The notes below the pieces were generated by a model that was given only the letters and a program-made list of their open reading frames with translations, did not search any database and was not told the origin of the DNA. This document shows positions 12,111-49,559 of a DNA stretch of 64,000 nt, piece after piece. The translations under genes and the position numbers were made by a program. This DNA comes from Mugil cephalus (lineage: Eukaryota > Chordata > Actinopteri > Mugiliformes > Mugilidae). The stretch spans positions 16,723,001 through 16,787,000 of the forward strand of contig NC_061779.1 of assembly GCF_022458985.1 (NCBI RefSeq), given 5' to 3'. The stretch's first letter is position 1, and the number at the start of each line of letters is the position of its first letter.

Positions 12111-13406
12111 TTTGGCAGCGAAACGCGGGCCTGGCAGTCAACTGTCTTCTGACAAACAACTCTTATAAAGTCATCTATCCATCACAATCAGGTTGTCTTA
12201 CACAGACGCTGGAAATGTCACTTCTGACACATTTAAATTATTGAAAGCGGTAAAGCTCTAGACAGACATTGTTTTGAAGCAGCAGACTTGCCAAGGCTGG
12301 TTCCTGACGTCACTTCCGCATGAACTGAATAAACTTTATTTAAAACGTCTAACAAAAACAGGCTGCTGGCTTAAACCAATTTAGTATGTAGACAAGAAAA
12401 ACAATAACACAAGAAAAAAAAGAGGTAATACACCCAGTAGTGATATTCAAAACTCTGTTTATTTTGCTTGTAATATTTAGTTTAACAGTCCCTTGTATAT
12501 CTGTACACTAAACTACAATAAAATAATTACAGTAAATATGAAATTACATCCATCAGACAACTGCATGAAAGGCGTACATTTAGATAACTTTTTTTTATGT
12601 ATTTAGGTACTGGGGTGGAACATGTTCAGGGTATCTCTAGTGACTGAATGTGCACCTTGAATAGTAAGTGGTTTACAGCTGTAAATAAACAAACACAAGG
12701 AGTAAAAAAGGTGGAAAATAACCATTGTGTAATTTAGGTTTTCCTGAAAGTGTGCTTTTCTTTAGATTAGTATAATATCGGCAGGTGAGTTACTGTCAAG
12801 AAGGGAGAAGTGGTTGTTTGGTGCACATGAATTTACTGTTTTATTTCATATTCAATGAGCTAAAAAATCATTTTCCTTTTAACATTTTAAGCAAATATTT
12901 AATTATATCTAATAATATCGATTCATTTCAACACTTCTAATCAACCTCACTATTTTTTTTTTCACTGAGATCCAGTTTTTTCTTTGCCCGAGTGAATTTC
13001 TCCATTTTCTTGTGTAAAAAAACAAATACATTAACAAGTAATGTCCTTTATGTAGACGCATACAATACACCACTTTATTGTGCCACTTCTATCCTAGACT
13101 GATGCAAGTCACTACCAATGATATTTTCTGCAACATACTTTTTACATCTTAAGATTTAACCATAAGTACATCTGTGCATTTTTCTTTCAGACATATTGTA
13201 ATGCAAGCTTGACATTTGGTTTAATTACTCTTTGAAATATGTAAATCTACCCTGGCCAAGAGACGGGAGTATATACACTGCTATTGATATGCCCTATGTA
13301 CAACCAAAGCTGAGTCTCTACTGTATGTGATTGTACTCTGGCAAACAGAAACATCGTTGTGTCTTGAGTAGGTCTGTCTACTCATTAATCCTCTGTGTCT
13401 TGGTGC
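12111..13406. other. Intergenic: ap4e1 promoter and 5' UTR, gnb5 3' UTR
   Basis: About 1.3 kb between the ap4e1 start codon and the gnb5 stop codon, both genes on the minus strand. The first ~250 bp next to ap4e1 hold the CRE/ETS motif. The remainder is AT-rich and fits a gnb5 3' UTR; TTTATT (AATAAA on the minus strand) near 12458 is a candidate gnb5 poly(A) signal. No coding potential recognised. Confidence 0.5.
12305..12319 (-). promoter_or_regulatory. CRE palindrome plus ETS-like site upstream of ap4e1
   Basis: TGACGTCA at 12305-12312 is a perfect CREB/ATF full site, directly followed by CTTCCG (an ETS core, CGGAAG, on the minus strand). It lies about 195 bp upstream of the ap4e1 start codon, where housekeeping promoters often carry this pair. 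The motif is direct; function is inferred. Confidence 0.55.
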
Positions 13407-16636
<3,230 letters not shown>

Positions 16637-17737
16637 TTCAGGGATTAGAGGGGATCTCATATATTTCCTTTGTGCAGGAAGCGATCGGCGGCGAAAAGGC
16701 TTAAAGCGGAGCTAACAGCTGATGCTGCTGTCATGACGTCAGAGGGAGAAGATGCTCCTCCAGTTTCCAGAGGAGGAGGATCCTGCATCCCGGAGATGCT
16801 GCGCACAGGACGCATCCTCAGCTGCACCCGGCCTCACCAACTCACCGGATAAATAATGCGATTTCACCGTGCGCGGGAAAGAAAAAAAAAAAAAAGACGC
16901 AATGTTGTTTGTCAGTACAGGGCATGCTGACACTTTCACGCAGGAATAGATTTATTTTTATGTTTGTCCCACAGGGGAAATAAAGCTGACATGTTTCAAG
17001 TAACCGCATCTTACTTAAATATAACTGTACATCTTCATTTTCACAGTTTAACTGAGCCATCTGCAGTTTTGTTTTTTGGTATTTTATTACAAGTGTGAAG
17101 ATGTATGATGTGGTTAAAGAAATGTACATGGCAAATGTCGGATTGACTCATATTTCGGTGTTATAAACCCACTGCACTTAAATCTTACACGAACTATTTT
17201 GCTTCCACCATCAGAACTTCATTTCTAGCTGTGAAGCAGCAGATTGATCTTAACATTTGTTGAAATGTAGCACCGCAGCTGACTATATCCACACAATAAA
17301 CTAACCTGGCTATTTTATTATATTATATTTTATTGACAGTTCTTTGGTCCTGCTTTGTCCGACCAGCAGTCACAAACCCAGTACAACTTGGTGTACACTG
17401 ACAAAAAACAAACAAACAAACAAACAAAAAAAACAGCAAATGTTTCCATCAGAGAAGCTAAAACCTGAGATCAGTCAGAGGTTTGTAATAAAGAATGACT
17501 GAAACTTATATATATATAAATCAACACATTATCTGAGGGGAATTTGTTTATTGATGTTATTGTAGCAACTATTATAAAACTACATCACATGTTTAAAAGA
17601 ATAAAATATGATGATTTTTTTCCTCATTCGGTGTCTCATCAAAATTGTAAATATGTCCTGTACATTCTTTTTATTTTAAGTGTTCACATGTGTCTATAGC
17701 TGACACAGTATGTAGGAAAGGTCAAGTGTTGGCTTTG
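16637..17737. other. Intergenic: gnb5 promoter and myo5c 3' UTR
   Basis: About 1.1 kb. The left ~250 bp are moderately GC-rich (gnb5 promoter and 5' UTR). The rest is AT-rich, with an (AAAC)n tract near 17404-17432, a TATA-repeat near 17508-17518 and several TTTATT hexamers that could end myo5c transcripts. No coding potential recognised. Confidence 0.5.
16734..16741. promoter_or_regulatory. Perfect CRE upstream of gnb5
   Basis: TGACGTCA lies 98 bp upstream of the gnb5 start codon, in a GC-richer stretch than the surroundings. This fits a CREB/ATF-bound core promoter; binding is not shown by sequence alone. Confidence 0.5.
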
Positions 17738-29034
<11,297 letters not shown>

Positions 29035-30778
29035 CTTTATTCATCGCAGCTGAAACTTTCCTTGTCGGGATGTTTGTTTATCACCTAGTCTACCACTGTA
29101 CCAACCAGGTTAACAACGAATTTCCTCCCCAACACCTCAGAAGTATGTCAGAATGAAGACAAGTTAAAGACAGTCACATGGCGCTTCCGGCTGGGACCTT
29201 CAAATTAATAGTCCCATTAATATAAAGACAAATTTAACATCCTTTAATATACAAAGAAACCAAAGTTGGAGTCCTTGTGTCACCCGTTGTGCGTCGTACG
29301 TTTCACGAATTGGCGTTTACACATTACACACTAGTCTTCAAATTTATTTAATATTTTTATATTTTATTGTATAATATTACTAGATAGATAGATACTCCAT
29401 TTCAAACACGATTAAAGAAATTCAGTTTAAAAAAAAAATATTATTTCGACCTTTCCTCTAATCTATGCCTAATCTGGACACATCCAGCTCCGTCCTATTT
29501 AACTTTGTTAACTTCTTGTTAGATGCTAAACTGCATTCCGTCGCCCTCTAGTTGTACATGTGTAATGACAATTAAGTTGAATGTAACCTAACTGGTTAGA
29601 CACATTGGTCAAAACTGGTTAATCAAGCCAAGTGTAAAGGACCGTAAAAAGAACAAGAAACACACTAAGAACAAATTAAACAGGTGCTTTAATGTGAAAG
29701 TCCCATGAGTCATCGTCCAGGTTGGTGTGGTCTCTTCGTGGTTGACTCGTCGCACTCACCTGCTGCGGACTTTGACTGGGAGACTCCGCCCTCTCGTCTT
29801 GTGACAGCGGCTCGACGCCGTGGGTGTGCTCGTTTATTCACGGATTCTTGACAAAAGAAGCCGGATGCGAGCCACCTCACCACCACACTTTAGCCACAGC
29901 TTTGCACCAAAAATGACTTTAAAAAGAAAACACTTCGTACCAACCAAACCTACAATATCAGTGTTCTTCCAAAACTGAGAAAACAGTGGGAATGAGAGAG
30001 TTCACCAGAAAGACTAACTAGACACATGCCCTGTGGGCAGAAGGAAGTTAAGCTAACAGGTTAATCATATCTGGAGTGATAGGTGTTAACATGTGTTGAG
30101 CATTTAAAGTTTGAGAACTTATGATAACTGATAACTTCAGACTGAATTCAGTGAAATTATTTGTTTGAATCAGGTCAAACTCTATATAGATACTGTTTCA
30201 TGGAGGACATCCACTATTAAATATATTTTACACTGGGTGAGACTGTTCAGTAAAATGAAGCACATTCAAACCACCTTTCTGAAAAGTCAGCGTTTAATAT
30301 TACTGACGACATTAAGACCAGCCAAGGAATTTTCTATTCCGTCTCCCTGTCTTGACATAAATACCAACGGCAACATTAAGTTACAGAAATCCAAAGTTAC
30401 AAAAATAAAACTCCTGAAGACATTTCTAACATTTTAAACATCAGATGCATGTCAACTCATTTGAGATGAAACAATTCATGGTTTCCAGGAAGTTGTGATA
30501 TAACTTTCCTTGTTTCAGTTTTCAGGCACAAATACACGAATACCACAGTGTGTAGTAGTTTGTCATGAGACGACCTTTAAGATACTTTTAACGTATTCTC
30601 TGATTATACAGTCGTTAATCTGTCTCTACAAAGAACCAATAAATCGTGCTTTTTGGAGTCTTATTATTAAAGCTGATCATTAAAATAATCTTGTGCAAAC
30701 TTTAGAGAAAAATACATTTTTTTACTCTGGTGAGCAGAGTTCAGAGAACAAGGTCCGAGTGTCAGGGCTGTCACTGGT
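29035..30778. other. Intergenic: myo5c promoter and 5' UTR, myo5a 3' UTR
   Basis: About 1.7 kb. Near 29175-29192 the plus strand has CACATGGCGCTTCCGGC, i.e. an ETS core (CCGGAAGC) and GCCAT on the minus strand, a plausible myo5c promoter element. At 29760 the minus strand reads CAG|GTGAGTGC, a perfect splice donor, so an upstream non-coding myo5c exon is possible. The right half is AT-rich and fits a myo5a 3' UTR. No coding potential recognised. Confidence 0.45.
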
Positions 30779-43557
<12,779 letters not shown>

Positions 43558-45742
43558 GTCCTCAACTTGCTCAGTGGCTCCTCAGAAATGTCCTCTGTCC
43601 GCAGAGAGGAGGGTGGAACATTTTAGTGACTCCTGGAACAACAAAAAAAAAAAACTTTCCTGAGCTACTTTCCCGTTTCTCTCAGCTACGGGACGATCAA
43701 ACCAACCGCTGCAGCAACAGACAGCAGCTCGTGCCCGAACCGGCCACGACACGTTCTGCTCTCGTGCATCTTGCGCGCCCCTGAGCGGCCAACACTGTGA
43801 ACTGAACCCTGATGAGGAAGAAGAGCAGGAAGAAGAGGCAGAAGAAGAGGCGGTGACACTATTATAAACCATGGAGTGTACACACCAATCAGGCATAACA
43901 TTATGACCACCTCCCTAATATTGTGCAGGTCTCCCGTGTGCCTCCAAAACATCAGTGGCTCTTTAGAGAATGGTGTCTGCTAACAGGATGTTAGCAGACA
44001 CCATTGTAGCAGGCCTCCTTTTCATGTTTTTTTGAGTTGTTCCTAAACTGTTTTTGTGGCTGCATCCTGCTGAGGATGGCTCCTGCCATCAAGGAGTGTC
44101 ATTGCTTTGGGGTGGGTGTGCATGGTCTGGTCAAGGTGAGTGATACATGTTTAACTTAAATGTCAGGTCCAAAAGTTTCTCAACATAACATTGTTTTGTT
44201 CTGAGATGGTCAGTGTTATTCACTTCTCCTGTCAGTGGTTTTAATGTTGTGTCTGATCAGTGTAATATGATTAGTGTACTAGTCAGTGTACACTATAATT
44301 TTTTTCATTCTAAAATGACTCTTCTCATAAAAACCTGAATCCTTAGAGATACCGAAATGTATGTAGCCTTTGTACATTGTCATTATTGATAGAGAGGAAA
44401 ATTACACCACACTGCCGATCAAGTGTTAAATTTGTTACTCCAGTTGTAACGATGCAGTTAAACAGCTAAATTAAATTAACAAAAGTATAAACATGAAACT
44501 TCCTCAGCTGATTACATACATTTAGATGTTCTATATTATTTATTTATGAAATGTTTTATTTAAATGTGGAAATTCAGGTATGGTCTTATCAAATTTGTAA
44601 AAAACTTTATACTTTCAACAGAAATCTTTTGAATATAGCAAGGCTTAAAACAGATGATGACTGAAGCAAATCTTGGCTGACAGCTCTTACAAAATCATAA
44701 TTGTCTTCATATGGGTTTGGTGGGTTCTGGTTTTGTTATTTAGCAACGTTCAAGAAAAGATATTAAATGAAATGATACGACAGACTAAGTGTCAGATATT
44801 ATGCAAAACTATTTTATTTACAAAAACAAATGGCACCGTGTGACTGCACAGTAAATGCACATGCACACTCCAGACATGTCAAGGGAGTTCCCTTCGATAA
44901 AATCCTAAGTGATTCCAGTCAGACAGTGAAAGACATTTCAGGCAAGATTCACAACTAAGATTCTCACTGAGGGAGCAAATATTGCTCAAGAGGAACAACG
45001 GTTCATTACTTTTAAGGCCTTTTTAGAGGTCCGGATGAGACTGAGACCAGCAGCAAGTCATTGCAAACCAATGTTACTAGTATGAATTAAACTGGCTACA
45101 AAGCGTGTTATCATCTAGACTTCAGTACTTTGAAAGCACAGAATCAAATAGCGTCACACAGAGATGAAGGAACACAACAATTAGAAAAATGAACAGAACA
45201 AAAGTAGACACGCTTTACTCCACTCTTCACTGTTTAAACAGACATGCCTCCATATGGGCGCCTAAACCGTTGCAAAACAAAAGGCATACGTGTAGATTAC
45301 ACTTCTACCAAATACATACACCAATGAAATGTTTCCCGTCTACAATCTTAAGTTGTTTCACCTCAGTCATCAATAAAACAGGAAGAAGTTTCCTTTGTGG
45401 TGATGGAAAAACTGACCCCAAGCTGCATGGAGGCATGTATCCTTAAAAGTGAAAATGTTCAGTGAAAATAACAACATTAACATTTATTTGTGAGTGTGAT
45501 ACCGTGTTAAGAAATCAATAACTGTTTTTTTTTTGTTTGCTTTTTTTAAAGATCTTAAGAAACATTTTCAGATACTACGACTACTACTACGACTACCGGA
45601 TTTATCTCAAGTATTTGGCTTGGTGCGTAACTTGTTCTTAGAGAATACATATAAAGGAAAAAAAAAAGGTAACCCAAAGGTAAACAGCAGGTAGGTATGA
45701 ACTGGGTGCTGGAATGGTGACAAAACAGTAAACATAAAACCA
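43558..45742. other. Intergenic: myo5a promoter, Tc1-like element, arpp19 3' UTR
   Basis: About 2.2 kb. The first ~300 bp upstream of myo5a are relatively GC-rich (myo5a 5' UTR and promoter), then comes the Tc1-like element. From about 44810 a TTTATT hexamer (AATAAA on the minus strand) marks a plausible end of a ~0.9 kb arpp19 3' UTR. ORFs here have no recognisable motif. Confidence 0.5.
43883..44262 (-). mobile_element. Internally deleted Tc1-like transposon, copy 2, with central hairpin
   Basis: Starts about 325 bp upstream of the myo5a start codon. Ends CACCAATCAGGCATAACATT and TTTTAATGTTGTGTCTGATC lie near TA dinucleotides at 43879-43880 and 44263-44264 (two extra bases at the left). 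Read on the minus strand it parallels copy 1 at 19199: same left end, CACTGACAGGAGAAGTGAAT, TTTTGGACCTGACATT and ACACTCCTTGATGGCAG, so both share one deletion. The centre holds a perfect inverted repeat (43969-43985 / 43989-44005). Confidence 0.87.
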
Positions 45743-46646
45743 TCAACCAGCGAGTTTGCTGGCCATGATGGAAGTCTTTCTCTGTGGCAGGTCCTGAGGT
45801 GTTGGGATGTGGCCCCCTGTGATCTCGGTCTTCTCCGCCGGGGCTGATGGCAGCTGTTTATTCTTCATTTTCGCCTTGGCCATGTTGTAGTCACCAGAGT
45901 CAAAATACTTTTGCTGGACAAACAGGAAGACACGAAATAAGAAGATTGACGCTGTTAAAATGAGACACTAGTCAGGTTTAGGTCAGACGCTCACCCCTTT
46001 CTGAAGTCTTTTCCTGAGAAGGTCTGAGCCCCCTGGCTTGGCTCCAAGGTTTGGATACCTGGCCTTCAGTTTGGCCTCTTCTGCTTTTTCTGGACTGATT
46101 ACTTTGTCCTCCATTTCCTGTTGAAAGAACAGCATGTATGGATGGCATATTCTCCACTCAGCCAAGTCGATGGCTGCAAAACTGAAATGTACTTAGGAAT
46201 GCCTATAATATTATAAATTACAACATGTATTCTGACAGCAGTAGCTCGCATGGCTAATGATTATCATCATATTCCGAGAGGGAAACTCCACCTGGTGTTT
46301 GCACTAGCATTACCTTAATCATTAGCTACAGCATTGACGTGATGCTACCAATCCTTTTACAATGGTGGAGGATTGTAGCATTTAGTGTGTCGTCGATAAA
46401 AACCCATTTAGTTTAAAATGAACCACAGGTTGCGAATTAGCCAATTACTCGACAGACGGTAGCATCGTTGAGTACAACATTAGCTACTGGCTAACTAGCT
46501 CGGTGCTACCCGCCTGCTAATTTACCACATTCGACGTGCTAGCTGCGCCTCCCAACGAGCGTCAAATTACAGATTTAGTTTTTGTTCGGCAATATAGTTA
46601 CCTGCTGTTCTTCCACAGTCCTTGTTCCTTCTACTTCTTCGGACAT
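45743..46646 (-). CDS. arpp19: cAMP-regulated phosphoprotein 19 (ENSA/ARPP19), complete
   Basis: Small, intrinsically disordered inhibitor of PP2A-B55; when Greatwall kinase phosphorylates it, PP2A is blocked and mitosis proceeds. Three coding exons: 46646-46602, 46117-45995, 45913-45743; 339 nt, 112 aa, the same as human ARPP19. The Greatwall motif FDSGDY lies just after the exon 2/3 junction with Ser62. The PKA-type site QRKTS places Ser104 near the C-terminus, which ends IMASKLAG (mammals RKPSLVASKLAG). The central [20 protein letters not shown] is the family core. It lies directly upstream of myo5a on the same strand, as in tetrapods. The paralogue ensa is excluded by N- and C-terminal sequence (from memory). 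Confidence 0.96.
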
Positions 46647-47765
46647 GTCTGTAATGAGCCCCCGCTCTGCTCGCTAAGCTCTGGATGTACTAGCCGTGGA
46701 GGATGAAAGGTAGCAGAAGCAGGATGGTGAATCGATGCCAGAGACACAGATGGGAGGAGCACTGGCACCATAAGATCAACAAAACGTTTTTTATTATCAG
46801 TACAGTAGTTTGCCTAAAATATATCTTCCTTATAACCTTTAAAAACGTGTATACATTTCTGTCATTATGCTTAGAAAGTACAACGATATGTTTATCTGGA
46901 TGTATGTCAACAATATTCTTATAGAAAAATCCACTGACATATCTTTAACTGTTTATTTGGGCAGTAATAGAGAAGACGTATGTCTCACCATTTACAACTC
47001 GACAAAAATATAGTGAAAATAAATGATACCTTTAAGTGTGGCGTTACTGTTGAATTTTCGTATTTTTCAACATATGACTGAATGTTGTTAGTTATAAACA
47101 ATTTACAACAAATGAGGTCACTGATCTGCTTGCATTGTACAATAGATTATTTATTGTGTCTGTGCGGGAAAGGGCAGTTAACCTTCTTCCTTCCTCCATT
47201 CTTCAGAGCAGAACTACAGAACATGAAAGTGGTTTATGGTTTGTAATACTTTTAATAAATACTGCTTCCATTATTAGCTATGACTATAAAATGGATTAAG
47301 TGCAGGACATGTTACACTTAGCTTTTTTATTGCTTACAATGGGAATGATAGGTAAAGAAAAACAGCAATAATAAAAAAAAGTACAAATACATTTAATCAA
47401 CATATATATTTAATTTCACACAGAATAATGACAAAGAGGAGAAATTTTCCACAATATGTTTTTCAATTTATTGTTGTAATACATTTTACAATGCAACAAG
47501 ATAAATGCTTTACAGCCTCAACTACCACAGTAAAAAAAAAAAAAAATTCATAGGGGGCAGGCGCGTAGTCAATGGCTGGTTCCTTGGAGAAACACCTTTC
47601 TTTGTTAGCTCAATGCGTTCAGTCCTTTCACAGCAATTAAAAACTGCACTACTGTGTCCATCATCTGCCATTTGGAAATTTCAATTCCAAACTACAGTAC
47701 AATATAATGTAGGGTCGACTTGAATCGGAATTTCATGCCACAAAAAGAGCAGCATGAGTGAGAGT
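46647..47765. other. Intergenic: arpp19 promoter and rsl24d1 3' UTR
   Basis: About 1.1 kb. The arpp19-proximal ~120 bp contain the presumed promoter; no clear TATA box. The rest is AT-rich. A TTTATT hexamer near 47466 (AATAAA on the minus strand) could end rsl24d1 transcripts about 300 bp past the stop. No coding potential recognised. Confidence 0.45.
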
Positions 47766-49559
47766 TTAATCATCCCCCATTTCCACATCCTCCTGTAACT
47801 TCTGCACCATTTTGTCTTCCATTTGTTTGGCTTTTCCTGTAAAACACACAAAATGCAAACAAAGCTCAAATCACAGGCGATCTTAAGGACACTGAATACG
47901 CAGTGTTTAAAATTTTGAATTATTTAATCAAATGCCAAAAGGAGGTTTGCATTAAAAGCTGTGTCAAGAAATTAAACTACCCAGTTCTTGCTTAAAATCT
48001 GACTAGTAACATGATAAAACTTTACCTGCATGCGGTGCTTTGATAAGGTGAATATTTTTCTTGACTTCGTTGATGGCTTCTTCTTTCTCCAACTCTTTGC
48101 CCTTCTTTAATCTATACGGTGGAGACAAAAACAGTTAAGGCAGTTAAGAAGCAGCTGTAAGACACAAAAATGACTAAAAAGAGACTTAATGTTGAAGAAA
48201 AATAAACCGCTCACCTGTTCATGATAAATCTTGCCTGTCGTTTCAGCTTTATTTCTTCCACCTTCTTCATTGCTTCCACTGCAGAAGTTACCGGTAAAAC
48301 ATAAACATGTTGCTCAGAAATCAAATAAACAAATGACTTTACAACAAGAGATTGCAAGAAGTGTTTTTTTTTTCATTACCTGTCTTGTCCCAAAGCACCC
48401 TGTTGTATTTAACAGGAATGTTTCTGCGTTTCTCAAACTCCAGTGAGTTATCCTGGAAGACATAGTTAGTTGAATGAGAAACGGTAAAACAAATTAACGT
48501 CTTAAATAACGCTCAGAAACAACAGGCTCACCACTGTCAACTCTTTTCCTGATGCCTTTCTGAATGCTTTGGTCCATCTGGTTTTTCTTGGGTTTCGCTT
48601 CTTCTTGAAGTTCCTGTGGCATTTTGATCTGCAGAATCTGAATGACTGAATTATATTGAAAAAGAAGCACAAATTATTTCAGTTTTTCTCAGTAGGAATA
48701 TAAGTTTATTTGTACAGATGAACCTTGGTGACACAAATGAGAAATGTTATACACTAAATATTTCACACTATGTACATTTAAAGTTACAAGCTCTCAATCT
48801 TTCCACAACAATACTGTTATGCTGGCTGATGCTGTCTATTCACAAACATCAAGAAAAAAACCTCTAAAATGTCACCTTCATTATAATATTTAATTAAAAT
48901 CACCACATTTCAAATACAGTTTTGCTTTGATGAACACACATGTCAAAAGAAGTAAATGACTAATTCTTTATGTCTCAAAAGCACCTTAAACGTAACACTC
49001 AATATGAACTTGCAAATAAAACCAATCCAATCAACAGTGTTTAGACTGGTAGATAATAAATTTAACAAATATATAAATAAATGCATTATTAATCGTATAT
49101 GTTTAGAGGCTCATGCTTCCACATTGTAATACTAGAGGGCGCAATCACTCCACAATCCCAACCCGAGGCCCAAGATAATTAAATGTCCGGGATCTACCAC
49201 AAGCTCATTCATAATAACCTTTCTTTAAAGGCCCAAGACTTCGACATTTATACATCATGAGAGTCTCTGATTGAACTCCTGGTCGTAAAATCAACTGACC
49301 GCCGAGTTATTTGCTGTTTCAGTCAGCTCTGACTCCTGTCTCGGTCCCATGTGACGGGACAAGCACGTTACGTTAGCACGTTAGCGTTAGCCGTCCACAT
49401 AACAGGCCACTAGTGACAACCTAACACGAGACTCTGTTGAATTTACACAACCGTTCAGGCAGAAAGACAGCGCCATACCTTGCAGTCGTTCCGTACAAAC
49501 ATCACCCCATGCCCGGGGTACACCGGTCCCGAGCAGAAATAACACTTTTCGATGCGCAT
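47766..49559 (-). CDS. rsl24d1: Ribosome biogenesis protein RLP24 (RSL24D1), complete
   Basis: Nucleolar 60S assembly factor related to ribosomal protein eL24; it holds the eL24 site on pre-60S particles until the AAA-ATPase Drg1/AFG2 (SPATA5-type) removes it in the cytoplasm, and eL24 then takes its place. Six coding exons: 49559-49479, 48645-48532, 48452-48380, 48278-48215, 48111-48026, 47836-47766; 489 nt, 162 aa (human 163). The N-terminus [18 protein letters not shown] with SFRFCRSKC gives zinc ligands Cys6, Cys9, Cys32 and Cys36. A basic stretch follows ([18 protein letters not shown]), then helices ending [15 protein letters not shown]. Exon 2 starts with Ser where mammals have Val (DCK|S versus DCKVF). 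Cytosolic eL24 itself is excluded by sequence and length. Confidence 0.96.
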
